Positions 50,276 through 59,661 of a stretch of 64,000 bases of DNA are shown here, piece by piece. The first letter of the stretch is position 1. Each line of letters starts with the position of its first letter. This DNA is from an uncultured Muribaculum sp. (GTDB taxonomy: Bacteria > Bacteroidota > Bacteroidia > Bacteroidales > Muribaculaceae), in NCBI GenBank assembly GCA_910578785.1, contig CAJTSJ010000007.1, forward strand, positions 28,643 through 92,642, in the 5' to 3' direction. The position numbers and the translations under genes were made by a program. Below the pieces are notes generated by a model that saw only the letters and a list, made by a program, of their open reading frames with translations, had not been told where the DNA came from and did no database searches.

Positions 50276-50719
50276 TCAGCCTTTAAGCTTGTCGGCGAGA
50301 TTATGGGCCATGTCGGCTCCATTGTCGAGAGCGTTGGCGGCCATTCCTTTTACTTTGTCAAGCAGGTCGGCACCTTTGTCTTTTGCGTCATCTAGCTTGT
50401 CCGACAGATTGTCTTTTATATCGCCAAGTTTGTCTGCGAGATTGTCCTTTGCGTCGGCAAGGGTGTCTTTTGCATCGGCCATTTTGTCCTGAGCAGCAGC
50501 TTTGGCGTTTGCGATTGACTCTTTTGCAGTAGCTTTAGCGTCTGCAATCTTGTCCTTTGCCGTACACTTGGCTTCGTTGATTTTCTGCTGGGCGGCATCT
50601 TTGGCCGCTGAATATTCCGACTTTGCCGCATCCTTTGCGGCATCGGCGCTCACTCTTGCCGCGTCGAGACTTGCCTGAGCCTCAGACTTGGCTTCCTGGA
50701 ATTTCTTGTTAGCATCCAT
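50276..50719 (-). CDS. LEA-like Ala/Lys/Asp repeat protein
   Basis: A 147-residue, highly charged, all-helical, low-complexity protein rich in Ala, Lys and Asp with no hydrophobic core, signal or membrane span. Degenerate 11-residue-type units such as AKDAAKSEYSAAKDAA, KDKIADAKATAKE and DAKDNLADKLGDIKDN recall group 3 late-embryogenesis-abundant proteins and apolipoprotein-like amphipathic helices. Related bacterial proteins are stress-associated. It has one cysteine. Membrane-surface or desiccation/osmotic protection is an inference; a structural coiled-coil role is the alternative. Confidence 0.7.
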   Translation of the reverse strand: MDANKKFQEAKSEAQASLDAARVSADAAKDAAKSEYSAAKDAAQQKINEAKCTAKDKIADAKATAKESIANAKAAAQDKMADAKDTLADAKDNLADKLGDIKDNLSDKLDDAKDKGADLLDKVKGMAANALDNGADMAHNLADKLKG

Positions 50720-50813
50720 GATTATTCGTTTTAAACATTATACAGTCTGAAAAACAAATTCTGCAGCCACGTAGTTCGTAAGTTAACTCAATTTATAATT
50801 TAGTGGATATAAA

Positions 50814-50851
50814 ATGAGAGACAAAAGTCACTGCCGACTTCTGTCTCTCAT
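50814..50851 (-). terminator. terminator of the nqr operon
   Basis: ATGAGAGACA / TGTCTCTCAT hairpin with partial inner pairing, followed on the minus strand by four T; 28 bases after the nqrF stop. Confidence 0.75.
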
Positions 50852-50878
50852 ATTTGTATAGGTGTGATTGATGACCGT

Positions 50879-52183
50879 TTATCCTCCGAAGTTGTCGTAC
50901 ATAAGGTTTTCCGAGGGTACGCCAAGATCCCAGAGCATCTTCTCCACTGCCTTGCTCATCGGGCCGGGACCACACATGTAGTATTCGATGTCTTCCGGCG
51001 CTGGATGGTCTTTCAGGTATGTCTCATAGATTACCTGGTGGACGAATCCCGGAGTATACTTGACTCCGGCCGCGTCAGCCGCAGGGTCGGGACGGTCGAG
51101 GGCCAAGTGGAACTTGAAGTTCGGGAAATCCTTCTCAAGTTGCAGGAAGTCGTCAAGGTAGAACACTTCGTTAAGCGCACGCGCACCGTAGAAGTAGTTC
51201 ATCACACGGTCGGTAGTGTTCAGCGTACGGGTCATGTGCATGATCTGTGCACGCAACGGAGCCATACCTGCGCCGCCGCCTACCCACATCATTTCGGCCT
51301 TTGAGTCGAAGATGGGGTGGAAGTCGCCGTAAGGACCGCTCATTATAACCTTGTCGCCGGGCTTGAGCGTGAATATGTATGACGATGCGATACCGGGCAT
51401 CACGTCCTGGAATCCGACTTCGGGTTTTGGTTTGAACGGCGGAGTCGCTATGCGCACTGTAAGCATGAAGCGGTCGCCTTCGGCCGGGTAGTTGGCCATA
51501 GAGTAGGCGCGCACGGTCTCTGCCGTGTTCTTGCATTTGAGCGAGAACAGTCCGAACTTTTCCCATGCTGGCAGATATTCATCGCCGATGAGCGACTTGT
51601 CGATGTCGACGTTATAGTCCATCTCGTATTTCGGAATCTTTATCTGAGCGTATGAACCCGGGATAAAGTTCATGTGTGCGCCAGGAGGCAACGCCACGAT
51701 GAATTCCTTGATGAATGTGGCCACGTTCTTGTTGGACACCACTTCGCATTCCCATTCTTTGACGTCAAGCACGGATGCCGGAACTCCGATTTTCATGTCT
51801 TCCTTCACCTTGACCTGGCATCCGAGGCGCCAATGGTCCTTCATCTGTTTGCGGGTGAAGTGTACGGTTTCGGTAGGAAGTATTTCGCCTCCGCCTTCGA
51901 ACACCTGGACCTTGCACTGTCCGCAACTTCCCTTGCCTCCGCATGCCGACGACAGGAAGATGTTCTGGTCGGCCATTGTCGACAGAAGCGATTTGCCCGA
52001 CTGTGCGAATACGTCCTTGTCGTCGTTGATGGTTATCTTGACCTGGCCTGTATGTACCAGAAACTTCTTTGCTACGAGAAGCACTGTCACCAGTATCAGG
52101 GTGATGAGCAAAAATATTATTACCCCGGACATTACGGTGAGCTGTCCGGTCGATGCAAGCATTATCATAGACATAATATTCAT
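50879..52183 (-). CDS. nqrF: Na+-translocating NADH:quinone reductase subunit F
   Basis: A 434-residue subunit that admits electrons from NADH. One N-terminal membrane span (about 17-40) is followed by a 2Fe-2S ferredoxin domain with cysteines in SSACGGKGSCGQCKVQV and RLGCQVKV. A flavin reductase domain follows, with the FAD motif RAYSMANYP and the NADH-binding GGGAGMAPLRAQI, ending YMCGPGPMSKAV. All cofactor ligands are present. It is the last gene of nqrABCDEF. Confidence 0.96.
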   Translation of the reverse strand: MNIMSMIMLASTGQLTVMSGVIIFLLITLILVTVLLVAKKFLVHTGQVKITINDDKDVFAQSGKSLLSTMADQNIFLSSACGGKGSCGQCKVQVFEGGGEILPTETVHFTRKQMKDHWRLGCQVKVKEDMKIGVPASVLDVKEWECEVVSNKNVATFIKEFIVALPPGAHMNFIPGSYAQIKIPKYEMDYNVDIDKSLIGDEYLPAWEKFGLFSLKCKNTAETVRAYSMANYPAEGDRFMLTVRIATPPFKPKPEVGFQDVMPGIASSYIFTLKPGDKVIMSGPYGDFHPIFDSKAEMMWVGGGAGMAPLRAQIMHMTRTLNTTDRVMNYFYGARALNEVFYLDDFLQLEKDFPNFKFHLALDRPDPAADAAGVKYTPGFVHQVIYETYLKDHPAPEDIEYYMCGPGPMSKAVEKMLWDLGVPSENLMYDNFGG

Positions 52184-52190
52184 GGCTGCA

Positions 52191-52808
52191 TTATAGTTTT
52201 ATGCCGAGGAAGCTCATAAAAGCGATTCCCATAAGGCCGGTGATTATAAATGTGATGCCAACTCCGCGCAGTGGCTTGGGGATGTTGCTGTACTCTTGCA
52301 GGCGTTCGCGTATGGCGGCGATGGCAACGATGGCCAGCAACCATCCGATACCCCATCCTGCTCCGGCGCAGCATGCTGTCCAGACGTTGGGGAAGTCGCG
52401 CTGCTGCATGAACAGTGAACCGCCGAGGATGGCGCAGTTCACGGCGATAAGCGGAAGGAAGATACCGAGCGAGGCATACAGGGTAGGGCTGAACTTCTCT
52501 ACTGCCATTTCCACCAGCTGTGTCAGCGACGCGATTACGGCGATGAACATTATGAGGGAAAGGAAGCTGAGGTCGACCTCGGCATATTCCGGGCCGAGCC
52601 ACTGCAGGGCTCCCGCACGCAATACGTAATTCTCAAGAAGGTAGTTGATGGGGAGTGATATCACGAGCATGAATGTCACTGCCGCGCCAAGTCCCAAGGC
52701 TGTCTTGACGTTCTTCGATACGGCGAGGAACGAGCACATGCCAAGAAAGTAGGCGAATATCATGTTGTCGACAAATATCGACCTGATGAAGATATTTAAA
52801 TTTTCCAT
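52191..52808 (-). CDS. nqrE: NQR subunit E
   Basis: A 205-residue membrane subunit with six spans. It carries the cysteine motifs GMCSFLAVSKNVKT and AVNCAILGGSLFM that, with NqrD, hold the intramembrane iron centre. Ends MSFLGIKL. Seven bases separate it from nqrF. Confidence 0.96.
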   Translation of the reverse strand: MENLNIFIRSIFVDNMIFAYFLGMCSFLAVSKNVKTALGLGAAVTFMLVISLPINYLLENYVLRAGALQWLGPEYAEVDLSFLSLIMFIAVIASLTQLVEMAVEKFSPTLYASLGIFLPLIAVNCAILGGSLFMQQRDFPNVWTACCAGAGWGIGWLLAIVAIAAIRERLQEYSNIPKPLRGVGITFIITGLMGIAFMSFLGIKL

Positions 52809-52847
52809 TATACTTTCACTTTTTCTTTGTGTTGGACATGTTCGGGG

Positions 52848-53474
52848 TTATTGTTCCTGCAGATCCTTGTTATAGGTGCGGTGTATCCAGATGATGCATG
52901 CCACTACGATCAAAGCCATCGGAGGAAGAATCATGAGTCCGTTGTTGGAATAGCCATGTTCGTACAGTGCTTCGGGAATCACCTGCATGCCCCACAGGGT
53001 GCCGCTTCCGAGGAGTTCGCGGAAGAAAGCCACGATGATGAGGATGATGGCATAGCCTACGCCGTTTCCGATACCGTCGAGGAACGAAGGCCAGGGCTTG
53101 TTGCCCATGGCGAATGCTTCAAGGCGTCCCATAAGAATACAGTTGGTGACGATAAGTCCGATGAACACCGACAGCTGTTTGCTGACGTCATACTGATAGG
53201 CCATCAATAGCTGATTGACGATGACTACGAGTCCGGCCACCACCACGAGCTGAACGATGATTCGGATGTTGGTGGGGATGGTGTTGCGGAGAAAAGATAT
53301 GATTACATTGGAGAATGCCAGTACGGCTATAACCGATATGCCCATCACGCAAGCCGGTTCAAGCTTGGCCGTTACGGCAAGGCACGAACAGATACCGAGT
53401 ATCTGGACGATGACCGGATTGTCCTTGGAAAGCGGATTGATTAGAGCGCTTAGATTTTTATTGTTAGTTGCCAT
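52848..53474 (-). CDS. nqrD: NQR subunit D
   Basis: A 208-residue six-span paralogue of NqrE with GICSCLAVTAKLEPA and VTNCILMGRLEAFAM, giving the matching cysteines of the iron site. It begins 5 bases after nqrC ends and precedes nqrE by 39 bases. Confidence 0.96.
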   Translation of the reverse strand: MATNNKNLSALINPLSKDNPVIVQILGICSCLAVTAKLEPACVMGISVIAVLAFSNVIISFLRNTIPTNIRIIVQLVVVAGLVVIVNQLLMAYQYDVSKQLSVFIGLIVTNCILMGRLEAFAMGNKPWPSFLDGIGNGVGYAIILIIVAFFRELLGSGTLWGMQVIPEALYEHGYSNNGLMILPPMALIVVACIIWIHRTYNKDLQEQ

Positions 53475-53479
53475 GATTC

Positions 53480-54190
53480 TTACTGAGCTTTAGAGGTAAG
53501 ACTTTCAAGAAATTTGGTGTAGCCGCTCAGGCAGTCGTCAATCATCGAGGCAACACCTTTTGACGTGATTGTTCCGCCGGAGATGGCGTCTACATAGTCT
53601 TCGCCGTTCATAGGAGTCTGGCCTGCCTTAAGCACAGCTACAGGCAGAAATTTTCCGTCCTTGATGAGGTGTTTGTCGTTGAACTGGTTGCTGAATGCGG
53701 GCTTTTCGATTTCAGCGCCAAGTCCGGGTGTTTCACCCTGGTGCGCGAAATATGCTCCGTAGATGGTCGAACCGTCGCTGTTGACAGCAACATAACCCCA
53801 TATCGGACCCCAGAGTCCAGCTCCGTACATAGGGAGGATGTACTTAACGTCGTTCGGACCGAGTGTGCATTCATACACCGGCATCTCGCGTTCGTCGAGA
53901 GGCTTTTTGAACTCTACGGCGGTGTTGATGTCGAATGCGTTGCCCTCTATACGGTTACCGTCGGCATTTACCATATACATGTCGGTGATGTACCGTTCGA
54001 AGTCCTGGATTACGGCTCCCTTTTCGGGCACTACGTGTACGGAGGCCAATATCTGTTTCATTTTATCCGCATTGGCGTTCTCAGTCTGCAATGGCTTGAG
54101 GCTGAGAGCTGTGAACGCTAATGCCGCGCCCACTACCACCACAAGTACTACTATATATATGATGGTATATACATTACTTTGCTTATTCAT
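53480..54190 (-). CDS. nqrC: NQR subunit C
   Basis: A 236-residue subunit with one N-terminal span (about 9-29) and a periplasmic FMN-binding domain. The FMN-attachment threonine lies in VDAISGGTITSKGV, where the usual SGAT is SGGT; the threonine itself is kept. The ApbE flavin transferase needed for attachment is not in this window. Confidence 0.95.
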   Translation of the reverse strand: MNKQSNVYTIIYIVVLVVVVGAALAFTALSLKPLQTENANADKMKQILASVHVVPEKGAVIQDFERYITDMYMVNADGNRIEGNAFDINTAVEFKKPLDEREMPVYECTLGPNDVKYILPMYGAGLWGPIWGYVAVNSDGSTIYGAYFAHQGETPGLGAEIEKPAFSNQFNDKHLIKDGKFLPVAVLKAGQTPMNGEDYVDAISGGTITSKGVASMIDDCLSGYTKFLESLTSKAQ

Positions 54191-54198
54191 AGGTCAAA

Positions 54199-55407
54199 TC
54201 AGGCTTTAGCGTTAAGACGGCGCATGCGGCGTCGCATATTGGATTGAACCACACAGTAGTCGATCAGCGGTGCGAATGCGTTCATCAGCAACACGGCAAG
54301 CATGGCGCCTTCGGGGTAGCCGTTGTTGTAGGTGCGGATGAGTATCGCAATCACTCCGACGAGGAATCCGTAGATATATTTTCCGGTATTGGTACGTGCG
54401 GCGGTCACAGGGTCGGTGGCCATGAATATGGCGGCAAATGCGAATCCGCCGAGTGTGATCTGTTCGAGTGCTGTAAGCATGGTGGCGGGGTAGGTGGGGG
54501 TGGCGAAGCTGTGTGCTATGACTCCCATGATGAAGCCTCCGGCAAATACCGACAGGATTATGCGCCAGCTTGCTATGCCTGTCAGAAGCAATATCGCGCC
54601 TCCGATCAGTATGCACAGGGTCGAAGTCTCGCCGAAGGAGCCGGGTATCAGTCCCAGGAACATGTCCCAGTAAGTCAGAGGCTCGCCTACGACGTTGGTC
54701 AGGTGAAGTGTGTCGCCGACATTAGTGGCAACCTGTCCGAGTGGTGTGGCACCGGAAAATCCGTCGACTGTGGTTCCGTCGCCGAGTCCGAGAGTGCTTT
54801 TGAGTGAAACGAATACATTGTCGCCGCTCATCTGAGAGGGATATGCGAAGAATAGTACTGCGCGTGTCACGAGGGCTACGTTGAAGATGTTGTAACCTGT
54901 GCCTCCGAACACTTCCTTAACGAAGATTACAGAGAATGCCGTTGCTACGGCAATCATCCAAAGCGGAGTTTCGATAGGGCAAATGAGAGGAATAAGGATA
55001 CCCGAAACGAGAAATCCTTCCTGAATCTCCTCCTTGCGCCACTGGGCCACGCAGAACTCGATTCCGAGTCCGACCGCGTAGGCTACGACTATTCGCCAGA
55101 ATACTTTGCAGAATCCGTAGAGCATGAGTTCCCAGAAGGGGAATTCGGTGGCGCCGATCGACAGCCAGTGCTGGTAGCCGGTATTGTACATTCCGAAGAG
55201 CAGACAGGGTATGAGTGCCAGCACTACGATAATCATCATTCGCTTCGAATCAAGGCTGTCGTGAATGTTCACACCAGACCTTGAGGTCGTGTTTGGAGTG
55301 AACAAGAACGTTTCAAAACCGTCGAACACCGAATGAAAAGACTGAAGCTTTCCTCCCGGTTCGAAGTTCGGTTTGATTCGGTCAAGATATTTTCTAAGTG
55401 ATTTCAC
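54199..55407 (-). CDS. nqrB: NQR subunit B
   Basis: A 402-residue membrane subunit with about ten spans. The covalent FMN site DGFSGATPLGQVA is intact, and the N-terminal PNTTSRSGVNIHDSLDSKR is typical. It contributes to the sodium path and riboflavin binding. It precedes nqrC by 8 bases. Confidence 0.96.
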   Translation of the reverse strand: MKSLRKYLDRIKPNFEPGGKLQSFHSVFDGFETFLFTPNTTSRSGVNIHDSLDSKRMMIIVVLALIPCLLFGMYNTGYQHWLSIGATEFPFWELMLYGFCKVFWRIVVAYAVGLGIEFCVAQWRKEEIQEGFLVSGILIPLICPIETPLWMIAVATAFSVIFVKEVFGGTGYNIFNVALVTRAVLFFAYPSQMSGDNVFVSLKSTLGLGDGTTVDGFSGATPLGQVATNVGDTLHLTNVVGEPLTYWDMFLGLIPGSFGETSTLCILIGGAILLLTGIASWRIILSVFAGGFIMGVIAHSFATPTYPATMLTALEQITLGGFAFAAIFMATDPVTAARTNTGKYIYGFLVGVIAILIRTYNNGYPEGAMLAVLLMNAFAPLIDYCVVQSNMRRRMRRLNAKA

Positions 55408-55434
55408 TGTTGTTTGTTTTATAATTGTGGATTA

Positions 55435-56781
55435 TCAGCTAAGTTCATTGTATACGTAGTCTATGCCGTCCTGAAGTATCTTCTGGAGTTCGAGCTTTGA
55501 AGGATCGACATATTCGCAAAGCGCGATGTCCTCTGGGACTATTTCATATATGCCGAGCTGTTCCATGCGGTCGAGGTTTCTGGCGATGCATGCCTTTATG
55601 AGGTATTCTGGCATGATGTCCATCGGAAGCACTTTCTCGTATACTCCTGACATGATCATGGCGCGTCGTCCGCCATGAAGTCTGGCGTCAGGACAGAATG
55701 CACGTTTGAGGAAGTGTCCGGGGAACGAATGGTTGACGCTCATCTTGTCTGTCGACAATGAAGCCCATCCCATGAATTCGGAGTAGTCGTCGCCTTCGGG
55801 AATCACTGTCACCTGATAGTAGGGATATCTTAAAAATCCTTCGGCGCTGACAGGAATTCCGGTAAGCACGTTGCCGGAGATTATGCGGATGTGTTCTCCA
55901 TTGTTGCCGGCGAGATTGCCGGCCAGTATTGAAGCCATGTCGGCTCCCGCCTTCGTGTTGATGTACTTCGGCGCTGATACCTTGCATCCGGTCACGGCTA
56001 CGATGGTGTCGTAGTTGAGCTTGCCTGTAGACAGAAGCGTTCCGATACGCAACAGGGTGGGGAGGTCGAGCGTCCACACCTGTTCGCCTTTGTTCACGGG
56101 TTTGATGTTTGCTATCTGTACTCCGGCGTTTCCTGCCGGGTGCGGTCCTTCAAAAGCAACGACTTCAGCGTTCTTGAGCGCCTCCAGCTTGCTTCCGGGT
56201 CTTATACCTATATATATATTGCCGGATGTTAGGGGCTTCAGGAACTTTATGGCATCGTCGAGCATCTGGACCTTGTCGGCAATGAAAGCCTCGAACTCGG
56301 GAGCGAGCGGGGCGGAGTCGAATGCCGTGATGAAGATGTCGCGTGCGACGACTCCCGGTCGTGGTACGATTCCGTAAGGACGCTGGCGCATCATGGCCCA
56401 CAGTCCGGAGTCGAGAAGCAGACGCTGCACCATCGTCGGGTCGGTGCCTGCTTTTGTGTCGAGAGTTACGCACTTGTCTGCTTCGGCCGAGGGTTCTATC
56501 ACGATACGCTCAAGCTTACGGCGTTCGCCACGGACCACAGCCTTGACCGTTCCTGCCACTGGTGACACTACTTTGATGTCGTAAAACTGCTTGTCGTGGA
56601 ACAATGGAGTGCCGACCAGCACTTCGTCTCCTTCCTTTACGTCGATTTTTGGCACTATGCCTTTGTAATCGTCGGGAACTACCGCGCATAAGGCCGGACT
56701 GACATTCATGGGCGGGTTGACTGGTGCAGACCCGCTGATGTTTATATCCAATCCTTTCCTAAGAGATATTAGTTTCGCCAT
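55435..56781 (-). CDS. nqrA: NQR subunit A
   Basis: A 448-residue soluble subunit that contributes to the quinone site. The start at 56781 (MAKLISLRKGLDINISG) is chosen because the family begins there; an in-frame start 33 bases upstream is unlikely. GIVPKIDVKEGDEVLVGTPL and the C-terminal PEYLIKACIARNLDRMEQLG are conserved blocks. It is the first gene of the complete nqrABCDEF operon that builds the sodium motive force. Confidence 0.96.
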   Translation of the reverse strand: MAKLISLRKGLDINISGSAPVNPPMNVSPALCAVVPDDYKGIVPKIDVKEGDEVLVGTPLFHDKQFYDIKVVSPVAGTVKAVVRGERRKLERIVIEPSAEADKCVTLDTKAGTDPTMVQRLLLDSGLWAMMRQRPYGIVPRPGVVARDIFITAFDSAPLAPEFEAFIADKVQMLDDAIKFLKPLTSGNIYIGIRPGSKLEALKNAEVVAFEGPHPAGNAGVQIANIKPVNKGEQVWTLDLPTLLRIGTLLSTGKLNYDTIVAVTGCKVSAPKYINTKAGADMASILAGNLAGNNGEHIRIISGNVLTGIPVSAEGFLRYPYYQVTVIPEGDDYSEFMGWASLSTDKMSVNHSFPGHFLKRAFCPDARLHGGRRAMIMSGVYEKVLPMDIMPEYLIKACIARNLDRMEQLGIYEIVPEDIALCEYVDPSKLELQKILQDGIDYVYNELS

Positions 56782-57046
56782 GATATGTATATGTGACTTG
56801 AATTTTATGTGCAAAGTTATTTATTTATTTTGTAATAACTTAACTTTATTTGTAGTTTTTGACAAAAAACTTGCTTTGTTATATGTGGTGTGGTGATAAC
56901 GACCGGTTAGGCCGGGACATCGGATGAAGTATAAAGGAAATGCAAAAATAATTTTCTTAAATTATGCTGTAAAACATATTAATTACGCAACGGACGGCGG
57001 AAAAGCATCTTACGTAATGAAATTTCAGAAATTTCACTAAACAAAA
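56782..57046. other. divergent nqr/exb control region
   Basis: No gene is seen between the divergent nqrA and exbB. A minus-strand TAACTTTG (56819-56812) is the probable nqr -7 element, about 31 bases before the nqrA ATG; no good -33 box is visible. Confidence 0.45.
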
Positions 57047-57078
57047 TTTGGTCGGTAAAAAATATAATAATAAATTTG
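57047..57078 (+). promoter_or_regulatory. promoter of the exbB-exbD-exbD-tonB operon
   Basis: TTTG at 57047-57050, 20 bases, TAAATTTG at 57071-57078. The exbB ATG is at 57295, so the leader would be about 210 nt. Confidence 0.6.
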
Positions 57079-57294
57079 CATATCCTAAAAGGCATACCCT
57101 GCTTTTTGAGATGGAAGAGCGACATTGATCTATACCGGAGTGAACCATGATTGACTTCCACGGTGCCATGCTAAGCAAGCCTGACTAAGCACTTAATGAA
57201 GATAATCGATACCATGCCGGAGTACGACCAAAATTGATTATCCAAATTTAATCTTAAAAAATAGTAATTATTAATTAATCTTTTAAAAAACATT

Positions 57295-58131
57295 ATGGAA
57301 GCTCAAAAGCCTACCGCAGCCGCTAAGCCGGCTCAAAAACTAAACGTTCACGAAGGCGGATCTAAAGTTCGCGGTATCAAGAATGCATTCTTGGTAATCG
57401 TTGCATGTTTCTTCGTTGCAGTTTGCCTCTTTATCTTCTGGTTCGGTGCAGACTCTAACTTCGACGAAGCAGGTCATCCGCAGAACATCATCGGTACTAT
57501 CTACAAAGGTGGTTTCATCGTGCCTATTCTTCAGACTTTGTTCTTGACAGTTATCGTTCTTTCTGTTGAACGCTGGATCGCTCTTTCAAGCGCTAAGGGT
57601 AAAGGCAACATCTCTAAGTTCGTCGCTTCTGTTAAGGAATGCTTGAAGAAGAACGACATCGCCGGTGCTCAGGCTCTCTGCAAGAAGCAGAAAGGTTCTG
57701 TTGCCGCTGTTGTTTCTGCCGCTCTCGTTAACTACGAAGAAATGGACAAGAACACCATCCTCACCAAGGAACAGAAGATTGCCAACCTCCAGAAGGCCGT
57801 TGAAGAAGCTACCGCTCTCGAAATGCCCGCTCTTCAGCAGAACCTCCCGATCGTTGCTACTCTTACCACACTCGGTACACTCGTCGGACTTCTCGGTACT
57901 GTAATGGGTATGATCAAGTCGTTCCAGGCTCTTGCTGCTTCTGGTGCTCCTGACTCAACCGAACTTTCTACCGGTATTTCTGAGGCACTTATCAACACTG
58001 CCTTCGGTATCGCAACCGGTGCTTTCGCTGTAATTTCTTACAACTTCTACACCAACAAAATCGATAACCTCACTTACGCTATCGACGAAATCGGTTTCTC
58101 TATCGTGCAGACATTCACTGCTACTCACTAA
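57295..58131 (+). CDS. exbB: ExbB/TolQ-type proton channel subunit
   Basis: A 278-residue inner-membrane protein with three main spans. The first (about 32-50) follows a Pro/Ala/Lys-rich N-terminal tail. The second and third helices form the MotA/TolQ/ExbB domain: LQQNLPIVATLTTLGTLVGL, LLGTVMGMIKSFQ and ISEALINTAFGIATGAFAV. With the two ExbD proteins and TonB it uses the proton gradient to power TonB-dependent receptors such as the SusC at 3.8 kb. Confidence 0.94.
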   Translation: MEAQKPTAAAKPAQKLNVHEGGSKVRGIKNAFLVIVACFFVAVCLFIFWFGADSNFDEAGHPQNIIGTIYKGGFIVPILQTLFLTVIVLSVERWIALSSAKGKGNISKFVASVKECLKKNDIAGAQALCKKQKGSVAAVVSAALVNYEEMDKNTILTKEQKIANLQKAVEEATALEMPALQQNLPIVATLTTLGTLVGLLGTVMGMIKSFQALAASGAPDSTELSTGISEALINTAFGIATGAFAVISYNFYTNKIDNLTYAIDEIGFSIVQTFTATH

Positions 58132-58175
58132 TTCCATTGTTCTCAACAATAATTATTTAAATTAACGACGAAACA

Positions 58176-58877
58176 ATGGGAAAAGTAAAACCAAAAAGAA
58201 AGAGTACGCTCATCGACATGACCGCGATGAGTGACGTGACTGTTCTTTTGCTTACTTTCTTCATGTTGACCTCTACCTTCTTGCAGAAGGAACCGGTTAC
58301 AGTGCTCACTCCGTCATCAGTGTCGGAGCTGAAGGTGCCTGTGACCAATCTGACCACCGTACTCATCTCTCCGGAAGGAAAAGTATTCCTTTCTGTGTCA
58401 GGTGACGCCGACTCTACCTATTCAAGCGAAAAGGTAAGAGCCGAAATCCTCCAGACCGCGGTGGCTGAGTATAACAAGACTCATAGTAACAAAATACAGC
58501 TCACACAGTCGCAGATTAACAAGTTCTCCAAAATGAACATGTTCGGCTATCGTCTTGCGGATCTTCCCGCATACCTCGATAAAGAGCAGTTCCAGCAGGA
58601 TGAATTGTTGTCCGACCCGAATAATCCTCTTGCAGGTATTCCCATCGACGACAATAAGGACTTGAATAAACCTAATGAATTCCAAATCTGGATGCGCGCT
58701 ATCTACAATTCATCTAATCCCCACATCGAACAGGCTATAAAGTCCGGTGAAGGTATTGCAGTCAAGGCCGACAAGGATACCCCGTACGAAACCGTACACA
58801 ATATCCTCGACAACCTCCAGACTCTTAAGATGAATAAGTTTAGCTTGATGACTGCGCTGAAAACTGAAAACGATTAA
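58176..58877 (+). CDS. exbD: ExbD/TolR-type protein 1
   Basis: A 233-residue ExbD. The basic start KPKRKSTLIDMTAMSDVTVL leads into one membrane span (about 19-40) that carries the proton-handling aspartate. The periplasmic part is longer than in E. coli ExbD (about 140 residues). It is 44 bases after exbB and 5 bases before the second exbD. Confidence 0.92.
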   Translation: MGKVKPKRKSTLIDMTAMSDVTVLLLTFFMLTSTFLQKEPVTVLTPSSVSELKVPVTNLTTVLISPEGKVFLSVSGDADSTYSSEKVRAEILQTAVAEYNKTHSNKIQLTQSQINKFSKMNMFGYRLADLPAYLDKEQFQQDELLSDPNNPLAGIPIDDNKDLNKPNEFQIWMRAIYNSSNPHIEQAIKSGEGIAVKADKDTPYETVHNILDNLQTLKMNKFSLMTALKTEND

Positions 58878-58882
58878 TCATT

Positions 58883-59620
58883 ATGGCACAGATAGAACAA
58901 TCCGACAAGGGCGGTAAAAAGAAAAAAGGCGCCCAGAAAAAGATGCAGATCCACGTGGACTTTACTCCGATGGTGGATATGAACATGCTTCTGATTACGT
59001 TCTTCATGCTTTGTACCACGATGATTAAGTCGCAGACGCTGAACATCGCGCTTCCTTCAAATGAGAAGGTAGAGCAGGAACAGCAGAACAAAGCAAAAGA
59101 ATCGCAGGCAGTCACTCTTATCCTTGACACTGAACGCGACGAAGAAGGCAAAGTTAAATACGATGCCGAGACCGGCAAGCCCGCCCACATCATCTACTAT
59201 TATCTTGGTAAGCCCGAAGTGGCCGATGAAGATAAGGACGGTCTGATTGACAACTCAAACCTTAAGGTTGAGAAGTTCATCGGTAACCAGAATGGTGAAG
59301 TGCAGGGTATCCGCAAGATCCTTCACGACAAGAATAAGACAGTTCTTGAGAAAATCAATGTATTGAAGCAGGACTGGAAAGATAAGAAAATTTCCGATGA
59401 TGAATATCAGGCACGTGCCAAGGAGATTCGTAACGACTCTCTTATCCAGGACCGTCCGGTTGTCATTATCAAGGCAGGCCCCAATGCTTCATGGGAAAGC
59501 TTGATCGGCGCGCTTGACGAAATGCAGATCAACCAGATTTCCCGCTACCAGATCGATAACATCAATGCTACCGACTCTGCGCTTATCTTTGATTATCTCG
59601 CTAAGAATCCGCGTAAATAA
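58883..59620 (+). CDS. exbD: ExbD/TolR-type protein 2
   Basis: A 245-residue ExbD paralogue: Lys-rich N-terminus, HVDFTPMVDMNMLLITFFML with the membrane aspartate, then a charged periplasmic domain. The two exbD genes are divergent in sequence, suggesting a heteromeric ExbD as is usual in Bacteroidetes. Confidence 0.92.
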   Translation: MAQIEQSDKGGKKKKGAQKKMQIHVDFTPMVDMNMLLITFFMLCTTMIKSQTLNIALPSNEKVEQEQQNKAKESQAVTLILDTERDEEGKVKYDAETGKPAHIIYYYLGKPEVADEDKDGLIDNSNLKVEKFIGNQNGEVQGIRKILHDKNKTVLEKINVLKQDWKDKKISDDEYQARAKEIRNDSLIQDRPVVIIKAGPNASWESLIGALDEMQINQISRYQIDNINATDSALIFDYLAKNPRK

Positions 59621-59661
59621 TGATGATCTATATGTTTAACTATTAAAACGGAAAAAGTAAA

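Noticed and set aside
56957..57178. 73-codon minus-strand frame between nqrA and exbB
   Set aside because: AT-rich low-quality frame overlapping the exbB promoter; no motif or ribosome-binding context.
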